Shown here piece after piece: positions 50,701 to 63,291 of a stretch of 64,000 bases of DNA. The DNA is taken from positions 620,001 to 684,000 of the forward strand of contig KE546981.1 in NCBI GenBank assembly GCA_000442125.1, given 5' to 3'. This stretch comes from Opeltia flavorubescens. Its lineage: Eukaryota; Ascomycota; Lecanoromycetes; Teloschistales; Teloschistaceae. Numbering within the stretch: position 1 is the stretch's first letter; every line of letters begins with the position of its first letter. A model generated the notes under the pieces. The model made no database searches, was not told where the DNA came from, and saw only the letters and a program-made list of their open reading frames with translations. Position numbers and translations under genes: made by a program.

Positions 50701-53700
50701 TTTATTATTATATATAGTTCGAGAAGAGAGATATAAAAAACAGGATAGATATAACCTATTAACGTTAGAAGTTTTAAGCGGTATAACTATAAATTTACTA
50801 GTTCTATTACTTTAAAAGGCCTATAGAATTTATAATTTAGTTTCTTTAATAGCTTTTTTATTTTAATATTATACTTATTTAGCTATATTATATCGCTAGT
50901 AGTAAAGGATTTTACGGAATACTTTTAATTATAGTATTTAGATTATCTTTTTATTATTACTTTCTATTAGCTTTTAAGCTAAGTATATATACGTATATAT
51001 TTTTTAGTATATTAATATACTCTAGATATATTACCTTCGGTATTATTAATTTAGATATTATTTCCTAGATTAGAATATCTACTAGTAGCGGTAAAAAACG
51101 GCGTTATACCGGTAGAAGTATACTTACTATTATTATATATAAATTCTATAAAAAATAGCTACTTACTTTAATTATTCTAATTATAATTAACGAAATTTTT
51201 TAGAAATTATTTTAAGATTTAATTTTATCGCTTAATTTACCCGTCGATTTACAGATAGAAAGTAGTATTTAAACGGCGCTTAATTTTTAAATAATAGTAA
51301 AGGGTAGACTAAAACTATAAAATAAAAAGAGTCTTTTAATTAAAAACTAGCGATTTAAATATATTATAATAGCTGTATACCTTATTAATAAAAGTATCCG
51401 CTAGCTCTTCTATAGTTATAGTTATCTAGTATAGGATATATATAGCGAGCTTTATATAACGGTCGACTATTATAAAAATCGAATTATATACGACGCGAAG
51501 GCGTTTATATAAGGATAAGTTAATAATAAAATCTATAATTAAATCGCTAAACGGTTTTAAAGGTCTTTCTAACGGTTATATTTCGCTATATAATTTATAT
51601 CTTATAGGTTTTACCTAATAGCACGTATTATAAATATATATATAATATTTAATATCCTTTATTATATTTAATTAAAAGTATTTTTAATAAATAAACTCTA
51701 ATATTCTTTTATAACCGAAATAACCCGCTATAGAATTATTATAATTATATTTAAAGGCCTTTTACCTAATTATACTAAAAAATAGATACTATTTTTTATT
51801 ATAATAAAGTAATTTTTAGTTTTAGTACTATTTATAACCTTCGCTAAATTATTTTAGCGCTATATAAACACTTAATAAATTATTAGGTAACTTTTTTTTT
51901 AAAAATACTAATTTTCTAGCTATACTATTAAACTTTTAGAATTCTTTTATAATACAATAAAAGGATAGCGGGGGTATATTATATATATTCTCTAAAGCCG
52001 CTTCCTTAATAACTTATCGCTTTAATTATAAATTTTTAGGACTATTAAGGTTATTTAGAGGAATCGACTAAGTATTATTATATATAATAATATCGGGTTT
52101 ATAAAAAGCCTTTAGCTTTTTATATACCCTAGGACCACAAATTCTTACTAGTATCTGCTTTTTTTTTATTTTAAAAGACTTCCCTTTAATTATAAAGGGC
52201 GGAGTCGATATTTTTATATTGCTTTTTAAAGTACCTTTATTTTTTTTTTTTATTAATATTAAAGGTATCCTTTAACTATAAGAAAATATAAACGACGTAA
52301 TATTATCGCGCTCCTCTATATAGATATTAGATATGCGACCTTTTATTAGAAATTTATATTTAAAAGTATTCTCTAAAAGCTCGCCCTTTTTATTAGAAAT
52401 ATTAGCCTTCGTTTCCTTCGCTATATAATATATTACTATCGCTTTTTAAATATCTTTAATAGCGGTTTCGATATTTTTAAATAATTTTTAAAGGCTTTTT
52501 TAAGTATTTTTAAGATTAATTAATAATATTTTATCGTTAAAATAGCTCTCTCTATCGCTTTTTAGCGATTCTTTAGTGTTATTTAGGGTCTTCTATAAGC
52601 TCTCGGATTTATTTCTATTTTATTTTATAGAAGTTTTAAATAGGTAGCGCTAGATTCCCGAAGGATTTATAATTGGTTTTATATTTTTTTTAAAATTCTC
52701 TTAAGATTCCTTAAAGTATAGGGTTGAATAGATATATTCCTAATCTAGGGTATTAAAAGCGGCGTAGGTTTTAAACGTTTTATAGTCGCTTTTTTATAAT
52801 ATTATATCGGTAGGGTTTAACTTACCTGGTTTATATTTTAAGTCTAGGTCTAGCTTAACTAGCCGCTCCTACTATCTAGCGTTTTTATAGCTAAGTTCCT
52901 TCTTTATAAAAAAGTTATAAAGATTTATATAATTAGTAATAATTTTTATTCTATAAAGGGCCCCTTTAATATAATATTACTACTATTTATAGGCGTAAAT
53001 AATAGCTAGTATTTCTAAATCTCCGATACTATAGTTACGCTTAATTATCGTTTTCTTCTGGGATTAATAGGTAATAGGGTGCTAGCGGATTTATATACTG
53101 GTATTAAAAGGCTACGAGATAATTACTAAAATAGTATACTTTAAAGCGTTTATTTTAATACGAATTTAAAATATATAATTAAATTATTATAGAATAGGCG
53201 TTATTATAAAACGTTTTTTTAATATTTTAAACGCGCTAGCTACTTTTTTAATTAGGATAAATTTAATATTAAACTTCTCTTTATTACTATTTTTTAATAG
53301 TAATATTAATAGTAATACTACCCGCGAAAATATTTTAATAAAATATTAATAAAAGTTTACGAATTCGAGGAAATATTATATATCGCGGTATAATTTTAAA
53401 AAGGATTAATTTTTTATATATTTAATACGGGACTCCTTTATTATAATATTATTAGAGCGAATAATAAACTTTATAAATCTAATTTTATATATATTAAATA
53501 AATACTTCTCTAATTTAATATATAGCCTATATTATAATAGCCTCGCGAGGACCTTTTATATATATATTAGGTACTCGGCTTTATTTTTAGAGTAGACTAG
53601 TAAATTATCTATATATACTATAATAAAAAGGTCTAGGAAGTTTTTAAGAATATTATTAATATACGTTTAAAAAATAGCCGGGGTATTTATTAAATTAAAT

Positions 53701-55930
53701 AGTATAATATAATATTTAAAATAACTATAATAAGTATAAAACGCTATTTTTTATTTATTACTCTTCCGGATTTTAATACAATAGTAGGTATTTTAGATAT
53801 TTAAGCGGGTAAAAATTATTATTTTATATAGCCTATCTAAAACTTCTAATATTAGGGGAAAAAGGTACTAGTTCTTAATAGTGACCCGGTTTAGCCCCCG
53901 GTAGTTAATATAAAGATAAAAACTACCGTCTTTTTTTTTTATAAATATAATTAAAGCGCTAGCTCGCGATATTAAATAATAGATAAACTCTTTTATTAGA
54001 TTTTTATTAATATAGATTTATAAAACCTCTAATTTAGTAATTAAAAGATTATATAAAGGTTTAAATAGTAGATTATTTATTATTTTAAAGGTATAATTAT
54101 TTATAGAATATTTAAGGAGTTTATTAGTTTTTTAAAAGTTATAAACCCTTTTTAAATCGGCGTATTTTTTAAATAAGGTTGTTTTTTTAGCGCTATATAA
54201 AGCGATTATATTATTTTTATTATATAATTCTATACTAAAAAGATATAACCGTTTAAATCCTTTTGCTTTTAATAAATATTCTAACTCTTTAGCTAGGATT
54301 AGTTTAATATTTATTCTTATTAAAATAGCGTTAGGATCGCGCTATATTTATTATATACGTGCCTAGTTAATATCTAGATTATATTAATATAACTATAAAA
54401 NGTTAAGTATAATATTAAAAGACTTAATATTCGCTTTAATATATTTATCTATTATTATTCTAAATTCCTTTTTTAAATTAATAAGGTTAACCGGAAGCTT
54501 ATATTTCTAAAAATAAGTTAAACTTATATTATTTAGTATTTTAACCGGCGCTTTAATATCGCGGCTATTATATAATTTTAGCTTCTTTATATAGTATTAT
54601 AATATAAAATTTAGGCTTATATTATAATCGATAAATATAGCTAATTTAACCTTCTATTCTTTTTTTTAAATAGTTATATTTATAACTAGATAAGGTATCT
54701 ATAGCCCCGCTTATTAGCGACCTAATAATATAGAGGTAATATCTACTAGATTTTATTTTTTTTTTTTTTATTTTTATAAAAGTAATCGGGTCTCTTATAA
54801 CCTTTTTTACTATACCTTTAATAAATAATTATTATTAGTATATCGTTATCCTTATAGAATCCGCGGCTATTATTTAAACTATATCCTCGGGAACTATATT
54901 AGCCTCTACGATTTTTATAACTAGTCGTTGTTATATTCGCGCTAGTTACCGGTATAGTAGTATTAGACGGACTTTATTCTCTTCGGCTATTTTTATAGCT
55001 TTTAAAATTTAATATTCTAGTATTTATATTATTATGATTAGTACGCGTTTAATATTATAATTAAATTAATTTAATTTTAACTACTTAATTAATAATCCTT
55101 TAATATATTTTTAGAAGGTTAGGTATTTTAAATATTTTGTTGGCTATACTACTTTAAAGGGCGTTTTTTAAAATATTTATTTAAATATAATCCGGTAATA
55201 ATTTTTTTATATAATTTTTAAGGTCTTTTAAATATTTAATAAATAAAAGAACGTTTTATTTATCGCGGTATTTCGCGTTAAAATATTATAATATTATTTT
55301 AATACCGCGGATAGTTTAAAGGTCGAGCTAATTTAGTAAAAGTTTTAATTATTTCTTTTAGGTTATTTTAAACCTAGTATTTAGGTTTATTTCTTTAGTT
55401 CGGTTCTATATATTTATTAAATAGTAACCGAGGTAGCCTATACTAAGTAAAATCTTTAAAGCTTCCGTTTTATATATAACCGGATAAGTTTTAAAAATAT
55501 ATTTATATTCGCGCTTAAATAGTATATATTTTATATAGCTTTTACCTTTATATTAAATAGGGTTAGGGATTTTTAACTTCGATTTTTTATTTATTTTCTA
55601 CTTTTTAATATATTTAAGGTCGTTAATTAGGGTTTTAGAGGCTTACCGTCGATATATAGCGGTAGATAATTCTAGAAATCCTAATTTCTTTTTAACCTTT
55701 AATATTTCTAACCTTCTTTATTAATAGGCTAGAGCTCGTTTTACCTCGAGGGCTTAAATTTCTATATCTAAAATATCGCTAATAAGTTTATCTATATTGT
55801 TATCTTATAATATAGCTGTATTCGTTAGCGGTTATAATCTAGTTATAGGCGTAGTATTATTATTACTACTTCGCGTTATAGTTTCGCGATATAGTTAAAC
55901 TGCCTTTTATAAAAAGTAGAAATATTAAGG

Positions 55931-56187
55931 TGTAAAAAGGATATAATAGTAGGGAAACTGTATAGAAGTATAGATAATAATCTAATATTCTACTATTGTA
56001 TATACGGAGCTATACGTAGAGAATATATATATATTAATATCTANAGAGCTATAAATATTAAGGGGAATTCCTTTAACTATATAGGCCCCCTTTCCTACTA
56101 GTGTAATATAGCGATATAACGTCTTAGCCGAAGCTATACGACGGTTTTGTAATATTATAATAAACTAGACTATTACCAACTGTAACA
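55931..56187 (-). repeat. 5' LTR of E4 (257 bp)
   Basis: In element orientation it starts TGTTACAGTTGG and ends TTTTTACA. It is identical in length to the other LTR; the differences seen are mainly transitions. One N at 56044. Confidence 0.85.
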
Positions 56188-56192
56188 CGTAT

Positions 56193-56459
56193 ATTAAAAG
56201 GTATTTTAGCTAGTTTATCCGTTTAATACTAACGATAAAGGAACTATTTAAATAAATATTTTAATATATATATATTAGAAGGATTATTATAAAAGCTATA
56301 TTATTTTATTTAAAACTCGAATTTAATAATATAATAAATTAAGTTTTATAAATTTATAAATTTTTTTATTTTTTATTTCTCTTCTTTTATACTACTTTAT
56401 ACTTTAGAACTTCTTTTAAAAGTTCTCTAATCGTAAATTAATACTATATTAAAAGTTAA
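56193..56459 (-). other. Continuation of Y1 upstream of E4
   Basis: By the target duplication of E4 this joins 48505. The reverse strand can be read as the upstream part of the Y1 coding trace. The true right border of Y1 is not known. Confidence 0.35.
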
Positions 56460-56867
56460 TTATATATATATTGGAAAACGTCCCTTATCGGCTTCCCGAC
56501 CCGAAATAAGTATAAACCTTATCGGTTAGTATCGAATAACCGCAGTTATAAATCCGGTTAAACTAATTTTACCCCTATTAACCACTAAAAGAGCTGGTTT
56601 TTTGTAGCTAAATAACTTCGTCAGTTCTTTACACAATAACGTGTAAAGTAGCTTAGTTTAAAGCGCTTAACGAGCGCTTTCTAATAGTCTACTTTTTAAG
56701 AGAAACGGATAAAAACTAGTTGCGTAATCGCTTTAAGAAAGTCCTACTCTCCAAAATTCGCGACCGTAGAAGAAGATTCTTGGCGTTAAGCTGGCTACCA
56801 GCCCTACCAGCTGCCAGCCGCCAGCTACCACCAGCAAAATTCCACTGGAACGGTGGCCCAGTGCTAG
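56460..56867 (+). mobile_element. Helitron 7, non-autonomous, subfamily B (408 bp), well preserved
   Basis: Starts T(TA)5TTGGAAAACGTCC and ends with a perfect 6-bp stem, CACTGG (56843-56848) with CCAGTG (56858-56863), directly followed by CTAG (56864-56867) and T. It is the least mutated subfamily B copy and the best reference for it. The subfamily B middle block spans about 56680-56790. The open frame across 56720-56938 runs through this block and the minisatellite and is not a gene. A precedes it and T follows, as in the other dispersed copies. Confidence 0.82.
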
Positions 56868-57109
56868 TATATTATATTAAAATATCGGAATACCGTATTA
56901 TATTTAAAGTTAGCGACTTTATTATAATTTATAACTAAAAGTTTAAAAAAATTAACGGTTTATTTTTATACAATTTTACTAGTATTAAATATATATTTTT
57001 CGCTTATATAATATATATAGAAGGCTTTTAGAAAAAGTTTAACTAAATTAAAAGTTATACTTATTATAATTATAATCCTATATTAAATATATTCTATAAA
57101 AAGCTTTCT

Positions 57110-57280
57110 AAATATATAAATATTATTAAATTATTAAATATTAGAGTAAAAAAATATTATATAATTAATATATATTAAAAGTTAAAATAATTAAAATTCT
57201 ATTTAAAATATAATATAGGCGATAAAATTTCTTTTTTATTATTATATTATAACTATAATATTTAATTTATATAGATTTTT
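57110..57280 (+). repeat. Dispersed repeat segment X2, partner of 3303-3440
   Basis: Shares the same ordered blocks as the X1 segment on the same strand, with more RIP. It is the only part of X2 recognisable by eye. Confidence 0.4.
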
Positions 57281-58097
57281 TATATAATATTATCTATCTA
57301 TATTTAATATTTATTATAATATAAATAAGTTTTTTTCTTTTTAAAACTAGAAATAAAGTTTTAAATTTTTAAATTTAAAATTATTTTCTTAATTTATAAA
57401 ACTTTTAATATATATTTTAATTTAAATATATTTTATTATATTTTAAATATTTTAATATTTAAGTTCTTATTATAAAATTATAATATTTTTATTTTTTATC
57501 TTTATTCTTATATTTATTATAGATTATAGTTTTTTCGTCTACCGCTTTAAATTCTATATACTTCCTATACTATATATTATTTATAGATTTAATTAGTAAT
57601 AGATTTATAATAAACCCTAATCTATTTATAGGTAAAAGTAAGAGCTAATATTAAATATACTAGTATTTTTTAGTAATTATAGTAAATTTAATTCCGATAT
57701 AAAACTTTTAAACTTTTATTACTTTTTTTTTAATCCCTTAATATTTAATATATATATATAAATTTAAGTCGTTATCTATAAACCTTCTTATTTTATAAAG
57801 CCTCTAGAGAATATTATAGCGGGAGAAATTATACTATTTAAATTATAGATATTTATAAAGGTTATAGAGAATATAAACCTCGTTTTTTTTAGAATACCTA
57901 TAGATCTATCCTATTAAAGAAATACCCAGGCTTTAAAATAATCTTCTAGAATAAACTTTCAAAGCTTTAAATATAATAAATTTTATAGAATATATCTCTA
58001 TTAAAAGTTATTATAGATCTTATAGAACGTATATAAATATATAGCTCGACGCGAGCTTTAAAGCAACTAATATCTATTTATACTCGAGTATTTATCT

Positions 58098-58327
58098 ATA
58101 ATATTTATTTAATTTTAAATATATATTTTAGATCGTTAAAATAGTAATAAGCGTATATTTAAGATATATTAAAATATTAAACGTATAATAAATATAAAAG
58201 CTAATATATATCTATAATAGAGTTTATTATAATATTTATTTATATTTAAGGATAGATTTTAAATTATTAGGATAGTAATAGGCGCGTCCTTAAAATATAT
58301 TAAGGCGTTAAAATATAATAAATCGGA
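58098..58327. repeat. Tandem duplication, period about 131 bp
   Basis: Two units aligned by ATAATATTTATTT, ATAGTAATA(A/G)GCG and TATATTAA. The second keeps more G and C (AGGCGCGTCC). Confidence 0.5.
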
Positions 58328-58419
58328 TATATTATATATAGTAAAAAAGAGGAAATATAAAAATAGAAGAAGCTTATAATAAATATCTAAAAAATCCTAA
58401 GTTCTTTCCTCGCAGCCAG

Positions 58420-58438
58420 TTTTTTTTTTTTTTTTTTT
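58420..58438. repeat. Poly(T) run, 19 bases
   Basis: It borders a lightly mutated sequence (CCTCGCAGCCAG) on the left and TTCGTTTATTCGTTTGC on the right. On the reverse strand it looks like a poly(A) tail, a possible LINE or processed-copy end. Confidence 0.6.
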
Positions 58439-59763
58439 ATTCGTTTATTCGTTTGCTTTTTCTATTTTTTCTCTTTTTTTAGATTATACTTAACTATTTT
58501 TATTTATTTCCTTAACTACTATAAATTTTATTTACTATTTAAACTATTTTATAAATCTTTTTTAATTCTTAAACTTATCTTAAAATTATATTATATATTT
58601 AAAAGATTAGTATATACCTATTTATAGAGAACTTTTAAAATATATAAAATTAAATTTTATAGTTATCTATAAAATATTATTATTTCCGGTTAATTTAAAG
58701 TATAGAATAATATAATCTAGTATATATAATCGCTAATAAAATTTTTCAATTCTAGAATCTATTTAAACTTAAAATCTATAAGTTTTAATAAATATAAAAA
58801 CTAAAAATTTAATAGTATATAAAGTTTAAAGTTACGGCTATTAATTTTATTTAAATAATTTATTTTCTTTTAAAGTTTAAATATTTATATAGTAATAATT
58901 TATTTTAATATTTAGAGAATATATTAAAATAATTTAAAATTTAATACGCTTTTAATAAGTTTATAATAGTTATAAAAGAATTTTAAAATCTATAATATAT
59001 TTTTTAAAATTATATTAGCTTTAAAATATACTTTTTATTTTATATATTAAAGAACTCTATAATATTAAACTATTTTTTATTAATAGTTACTCTTTTTAAA
59101 TTTAAAACGATTCGGATAATCAAATAAGGGGGTTAGTAGGGCTAGATAGGTAATACTATAGAGATCTAGAATTTAAATAAAAAAACGAAAATAAATATTA
59201 TAGTAAAATTTTCGATTTAATTTATAAAAGATATTAATAATTTATTTTTTTTAAAAGTTTAATTAATAATTTAAACTAGCGTCTATTTTTTAATCTCTTT
59301 TATTTATACTAGTAATAAATAATTAACCTTATATATTAATATTTTATTTTAATCTATATTTTTTTATTAATATATTATATATTTTTATTTAACTATTTTA
59401 ACTATTTTTTATTTATATCTATTTATATCCTTTACTAGCTTTAGTTTTTTATATATATTATTTTATAGCTTTTAATTACTTTTTAAACCTAGAAATTTAT
59501 TTAAAATCTTTTATTATATATTAAAAGTAAAACTTTATTTATAGTTCAAAAATATAAATATTTTATTAAATATCTATAGAATTAAATATATAATAACTAT
59601 TTTATAAATATTTTAAATACTAATAGCGATATTTCTATTTAATAGAACTATTTCTAATATTATTACGGAAATATTACCTTATTTTCCCTACTTAAAATAG
59701 TAAAAACTTATTAGAAGTAGCCTAGTTATTTAACTATAATAGCTACTAATATAATCTACTATA

Positions 59764-62400
59764 GGCTCTCGCCAGCTAATATAAGACAAGATTTTCTAAA
59801 CTATAGCTATTTTATCGTAAAGAACAATCCTGACCTATAGATAAACCAGCTCTTACCAGCTAGCGTAATTCGATATCTTCTTAATTATAGCTACTTTATT
59901 ATAAAAAATAATCCCGATCTATAGATAAACTAGCTCTCGCCAGCTAGTATAGTTCGATATTTTTTTAATTATAGCTATTTTATTATAAAAAACAATCCTA
60001 ACTTATAAATAAGCTATCCTAGAAATTTATTAACTACTTTAGCCCTCGCTAGCTAGCGTAGTATAAGATTTACCTTATAGAAATCGGCTCTAATAAACTA
60101 ATCTCTATAAAGTTTTTATACTATAGTTAGAGGATTTAGTTAAAACGAGCTTTTACTAGTTAGTGTAGATATTTATTTATTTAATCTATAATTAATGATA
60201 TAACTAATTCTACAGCTTTTAAACTAGTATAAAAACTCGATATATAAAATTATACGATTAGAGTTCTAATAAAGCTTAATTATAACTAAAATAATAAGAG
60301 TTTAACCTAGTAAATATTTCTAAAGAAATTAAATTTAGGTTTAGTTATAGTTATTTTATAGTAAAAAATAACTCCGACCCTTAAATAAACTATCTAGTAA
60401 TCTATTAGAAAAAAAATAAGTTTTTCTAATAATAATAAGCTATAGGCGACCACGCTAAAATTTTATTTTAAGCGTTTCGGAACTTTAAAGTTTTAAGGAG
60501 TATTATTTAAACGTTTAACTATAGAGATATAGATAAAGTATAATTACTATTATCCGTATTTTATATACTTTAAGGTATAGATTAATAGAGCGAATTCGTA
60601 TAAAAACAGCTGGTTAAAATATAAGTTTTTAATTTAAATACCTTTTTATATCGCTAGTTATTTTATTTATTAATAATCTTCGCTAACTAGTATAGAATTA
60701 AAAATAAATAATACCTAATAACTATATATACGAAAAACGCGGTAGAATGATACTTTTACTAATAATATTAGGGAAATATAAATAAATAGATAGTATAGAA
60801 AAGCCTATTATTAAAGACCCTAGCCTCTATTAGCTAGCGTAGTTCAACGGTTTTTCTTTTTTACTGTAGGAAGTAGATATACTTTTTACGGTAAAAAATT
60901 ATATTACCCTAGGTATATACAAATCTTATATATTCTATAGTATAAGAATATTCTTATATTAATCTATCTATAACTTACTATTCTATAGAGAATCCTTATT
61001 TAAAAAATTAAATCTAGAGTAAATATATTTAACTATTACTAATTATTAAAATATTTCCGAGATCTTTTATAATAACTATAGTATTTAAAGTAATTTACTA
61101 GAATACTCTACTTCTACCAGTCTATAAAGTTATAAAGTTTAGGAAATCTTTAAAAAGTTCACGCCGTTTATAAAAGGCCTAAATACTAAATTTTTTAATA
61201 TATTCTATAATAAGCTCTCGCTAGCTAATATAATACTAAAATTTTATATTATAAAACTAGGTTTTTATAAAATTATAGTTAGAGGTTTTAAATAAAGCTT
61301 TTACTAGCTAGTATAATACTACTTCTTTTCTATTATAAAGCTAGTCTCTATAGTTAATAATTAGCGGGTTAGAATAAAATAGGTTTTTAGGCTTATATAA
61401 ATCTAGTATAGCTTTTTTTAATATTCTAAATATTAATTTATTTATAATTAATATTTAAATAATTAAAGTTTTAATTAATTAGTATAATACTAAAATTTAT
61501 TTTATATTTATTATATTAAATATTTAATATATAATAAAAATTTAGAATAAATAAAAATAATAATTATAAAATATAATAAAAATAATAATCCTTTTATTTA
61601 TATTAATAATAAACTTATTATTTTATAAAATTTTATAAATAAATATATTAATTAAAATATAAAAGATAATATTAAAAAAATTATAAATTTAAATTTTTAC
61701 TAGCTAATATAGTTTTAAAATTTTATCTTATAAAGCTAGTCTTTATAGAATTTTTTAAAATTATAATTAAAAATTTTAGATAAAACTAGTCTCTAGGTTT
61801 TATTAAGCCTATATAATTATAAAAGGCCTATATTAATATAATATAGCTTTTTATAATATTTTAATAATTAACTTTTCTATAATTAATAATTAAATAGCTA
61901 GAGCCTTTATTAGCTAATATAATACTATTTCTTTTTTTTTACTATAAAACTAGTCTCTATAGCCAATCAGCCGAATCCCCGTTAAAGGCCTTAGAGTTTT
62001 TACTAGCTAGTATAGTATTAAGCTTATTTTATAAGGATTAGCTCTAGCCTTCATAAGCTAATCTCTATAAAATTTCTAAATCGATAGATATATATTAAAA
62101 TATAAAAAAACTATAAAAAAGAAAATACTAAAAGTAGCGAACGGTAAGATTATTATAGTAGTTAATTTATAAATTAAATAGTCGGTTTTATTAATCTTTT
62201 AACTTTTTTATATTATAAACCCTCGCCAGCTAGCGCAGTTATACTATATCTTATACTATAGCGAACAGTAAAATTATTATAATAGTCGATTTATAAAGCT
62301 AATAGTCTGCTTTTTAGATTACTATTCTAACTTATTAGTATAGTAGGACAACTTTTTCTAATATTTACTACTTTTACCAGCTAGTATAGTTATACTATTT
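59764..62400 (+). repeat. Array of a recurring CTCGCCAGCTAGCGTAGT-like motif (about 14 copies)
   Basis: The motif, approximately CTCGCCAGCTAG(C/T)(G/A)TAGT, recurs on one strand near 59764, 59848, 59930, 60041, 60147, 60676, 60820, 61213, 61297, 61692, 61901, 61991, 62217 and 62365. The first three lie 83-84 bp apart and share a full unit with a companion block (TATAGCTA-TTTAT then AACAATCC-GA). Later ones are irregularly spaced and carry another companion block (CTAGTCTCTATAG). The reading frame is not kept between copies, so it behaves as DNA, not as a protein repeat. No known element is recognised. Confidence 0.55.
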
Positions 62401-62409
62401 TTTATATAG

Positions 62410-62521
62410 TTCGGCGGGAGGAAATACTTAATAAGGCTCTAGCGGGAAAAAATACTCGATAAAGCCCTAGCGGGAGGAGATACTCGATAAGGCTCTAGTA
62501 AAAGGAGGTGTTTAATAAAAT
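62410..62521 (+). repeat. Tandem repeat, 28 bp x 4
   Basis: Four adjoining 28-bp units, each with GCGGGA or its variant, ATACT(C/T)(G/A)ATAA and GGCTCTA. The period is not a multiple of three. It directly follows the motif array. Confidence 0.75.
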
Positions 62522-63291
62522 ATACGATAGAGGTCTATATATTGCTGTATATACTATTAACCGTTTTTTTAAAACTTTAACGCTATTTAAAATATATACT
62601 AATCGTTTTTAAATAAACCTTAGCTATAGAATCGAAACTTCTAACGAGGAATATAAATATCGTAGGAGAGGAAAATATTAGTAGAATAGCTCTATTATAG
62701 CGCTAAAACACCTATTAGATAATAAAGAATCTAATATTTATAAAAAATATAGTATTTTATTTAATTATAATAAGGCTATTATATTTATATTATATATATA
62801 TCGTATTCTTATATATTTTTTAGATTAAATTAATATATATATCTTTTAAAAAACTCTATATTCGTTTTATATTATATTATATTATATTATATTATATTAT
62901 ATTATATTTTATAATATATAATATTTTTATTTAATGTTATATTATAATATATAACTATAGTATAATATAGCTTATAATAGATTTATATATATAATAATTT
63001 ATTCTACTATGAAATTATATTACTATTATACTAATAATATATATATAGTTTATTAAATATACGGTAAAAGCCTTGAAAGTATAATATATATATTTACTCG
63101 GTATAATCTAGATATTTTTAACTACCAGCTATCGAATAAAAATATCGCTTTTATAAAAGTTAATATTTTTATTTATTTACCTCGTAATTTACAGGCTTTT
63201 CGTATATAATATAATAATAGAATAAAAAAAAAAGTTAAATAATAAATAATATAATATAAATTTTTATCTAAATTATTAAATAAATAAGTAT
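62522..63291. other. AT-rich spacer with microsatellite
   Basis: No gene. It contains the ATTAT microsatellite and, at about 63.06-63.2 kb, a slightly GC-richer patch. Nothing else is recognisable. Confidence 0.45.
62871..62905. repeat. Microsatellite (ATTAT)7
   Basis: Seven perfect pentamers. A perfect repeat in DNA this old suggests recent slippage. Confidence 0.85.

Larger units (their letters stand above)
48506..56187 (-). mobile_element. Ty3/gypsy retrotransposon fossil E4, complete but dead
   Basis: Two direct LTRs of exactly 257 bp (48506-48762, 55931-56187) with flanking TGTAT/CGTAT, a 5-bp target duplication with one transition. A pyrimidine tract just inside the left LTR (48763-48776), a polypurine tract on the reverse strand, sets the orientation. 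Reverse-strand traces follow gypsy order: gag side about 55.9-54.5 kb, reverse transcriptase about 54.0-53.1 with its catalytic region near 53.6, RNase H about 53.1-52.7, and integrase about 51.9-50.9. Between 50.7 kb and the left LTR is an unusually long 3' part, described separately. The family differs from E1/E2 in LTR length and sequence. It is dead with many lesions, though G+C is higher than in E1. Inserted in Y1. Confidence 0.85.
56868..59700. other. Relic region with X2 segment and short tandem repeats
   Basis: No gene. It holds the X2 segment (57110-57280), a two-unit repeat (58098-58327), a 19-T run (58420-58438) and a slightly GC-richer patch at 57.78-58.08 kb. A short, less mutated patch near 59126-59180 reads GGGGGTTAGTAGGGC. 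The rest is saturated AT-rich DNA. Confidence 0.4.

Noticed and set aside
56720-56938. Open frame of 72 residues, plus strand
   Set aside because: It spans the middle block and minisatellite of Helitron 7 and runs into the flank.
59764-61430. A protein with 28-residue repeats on the plus strand
   Set aside because: The first three motif copies share one frame, but later ones are in other frames. The motif is conserved as DNA.
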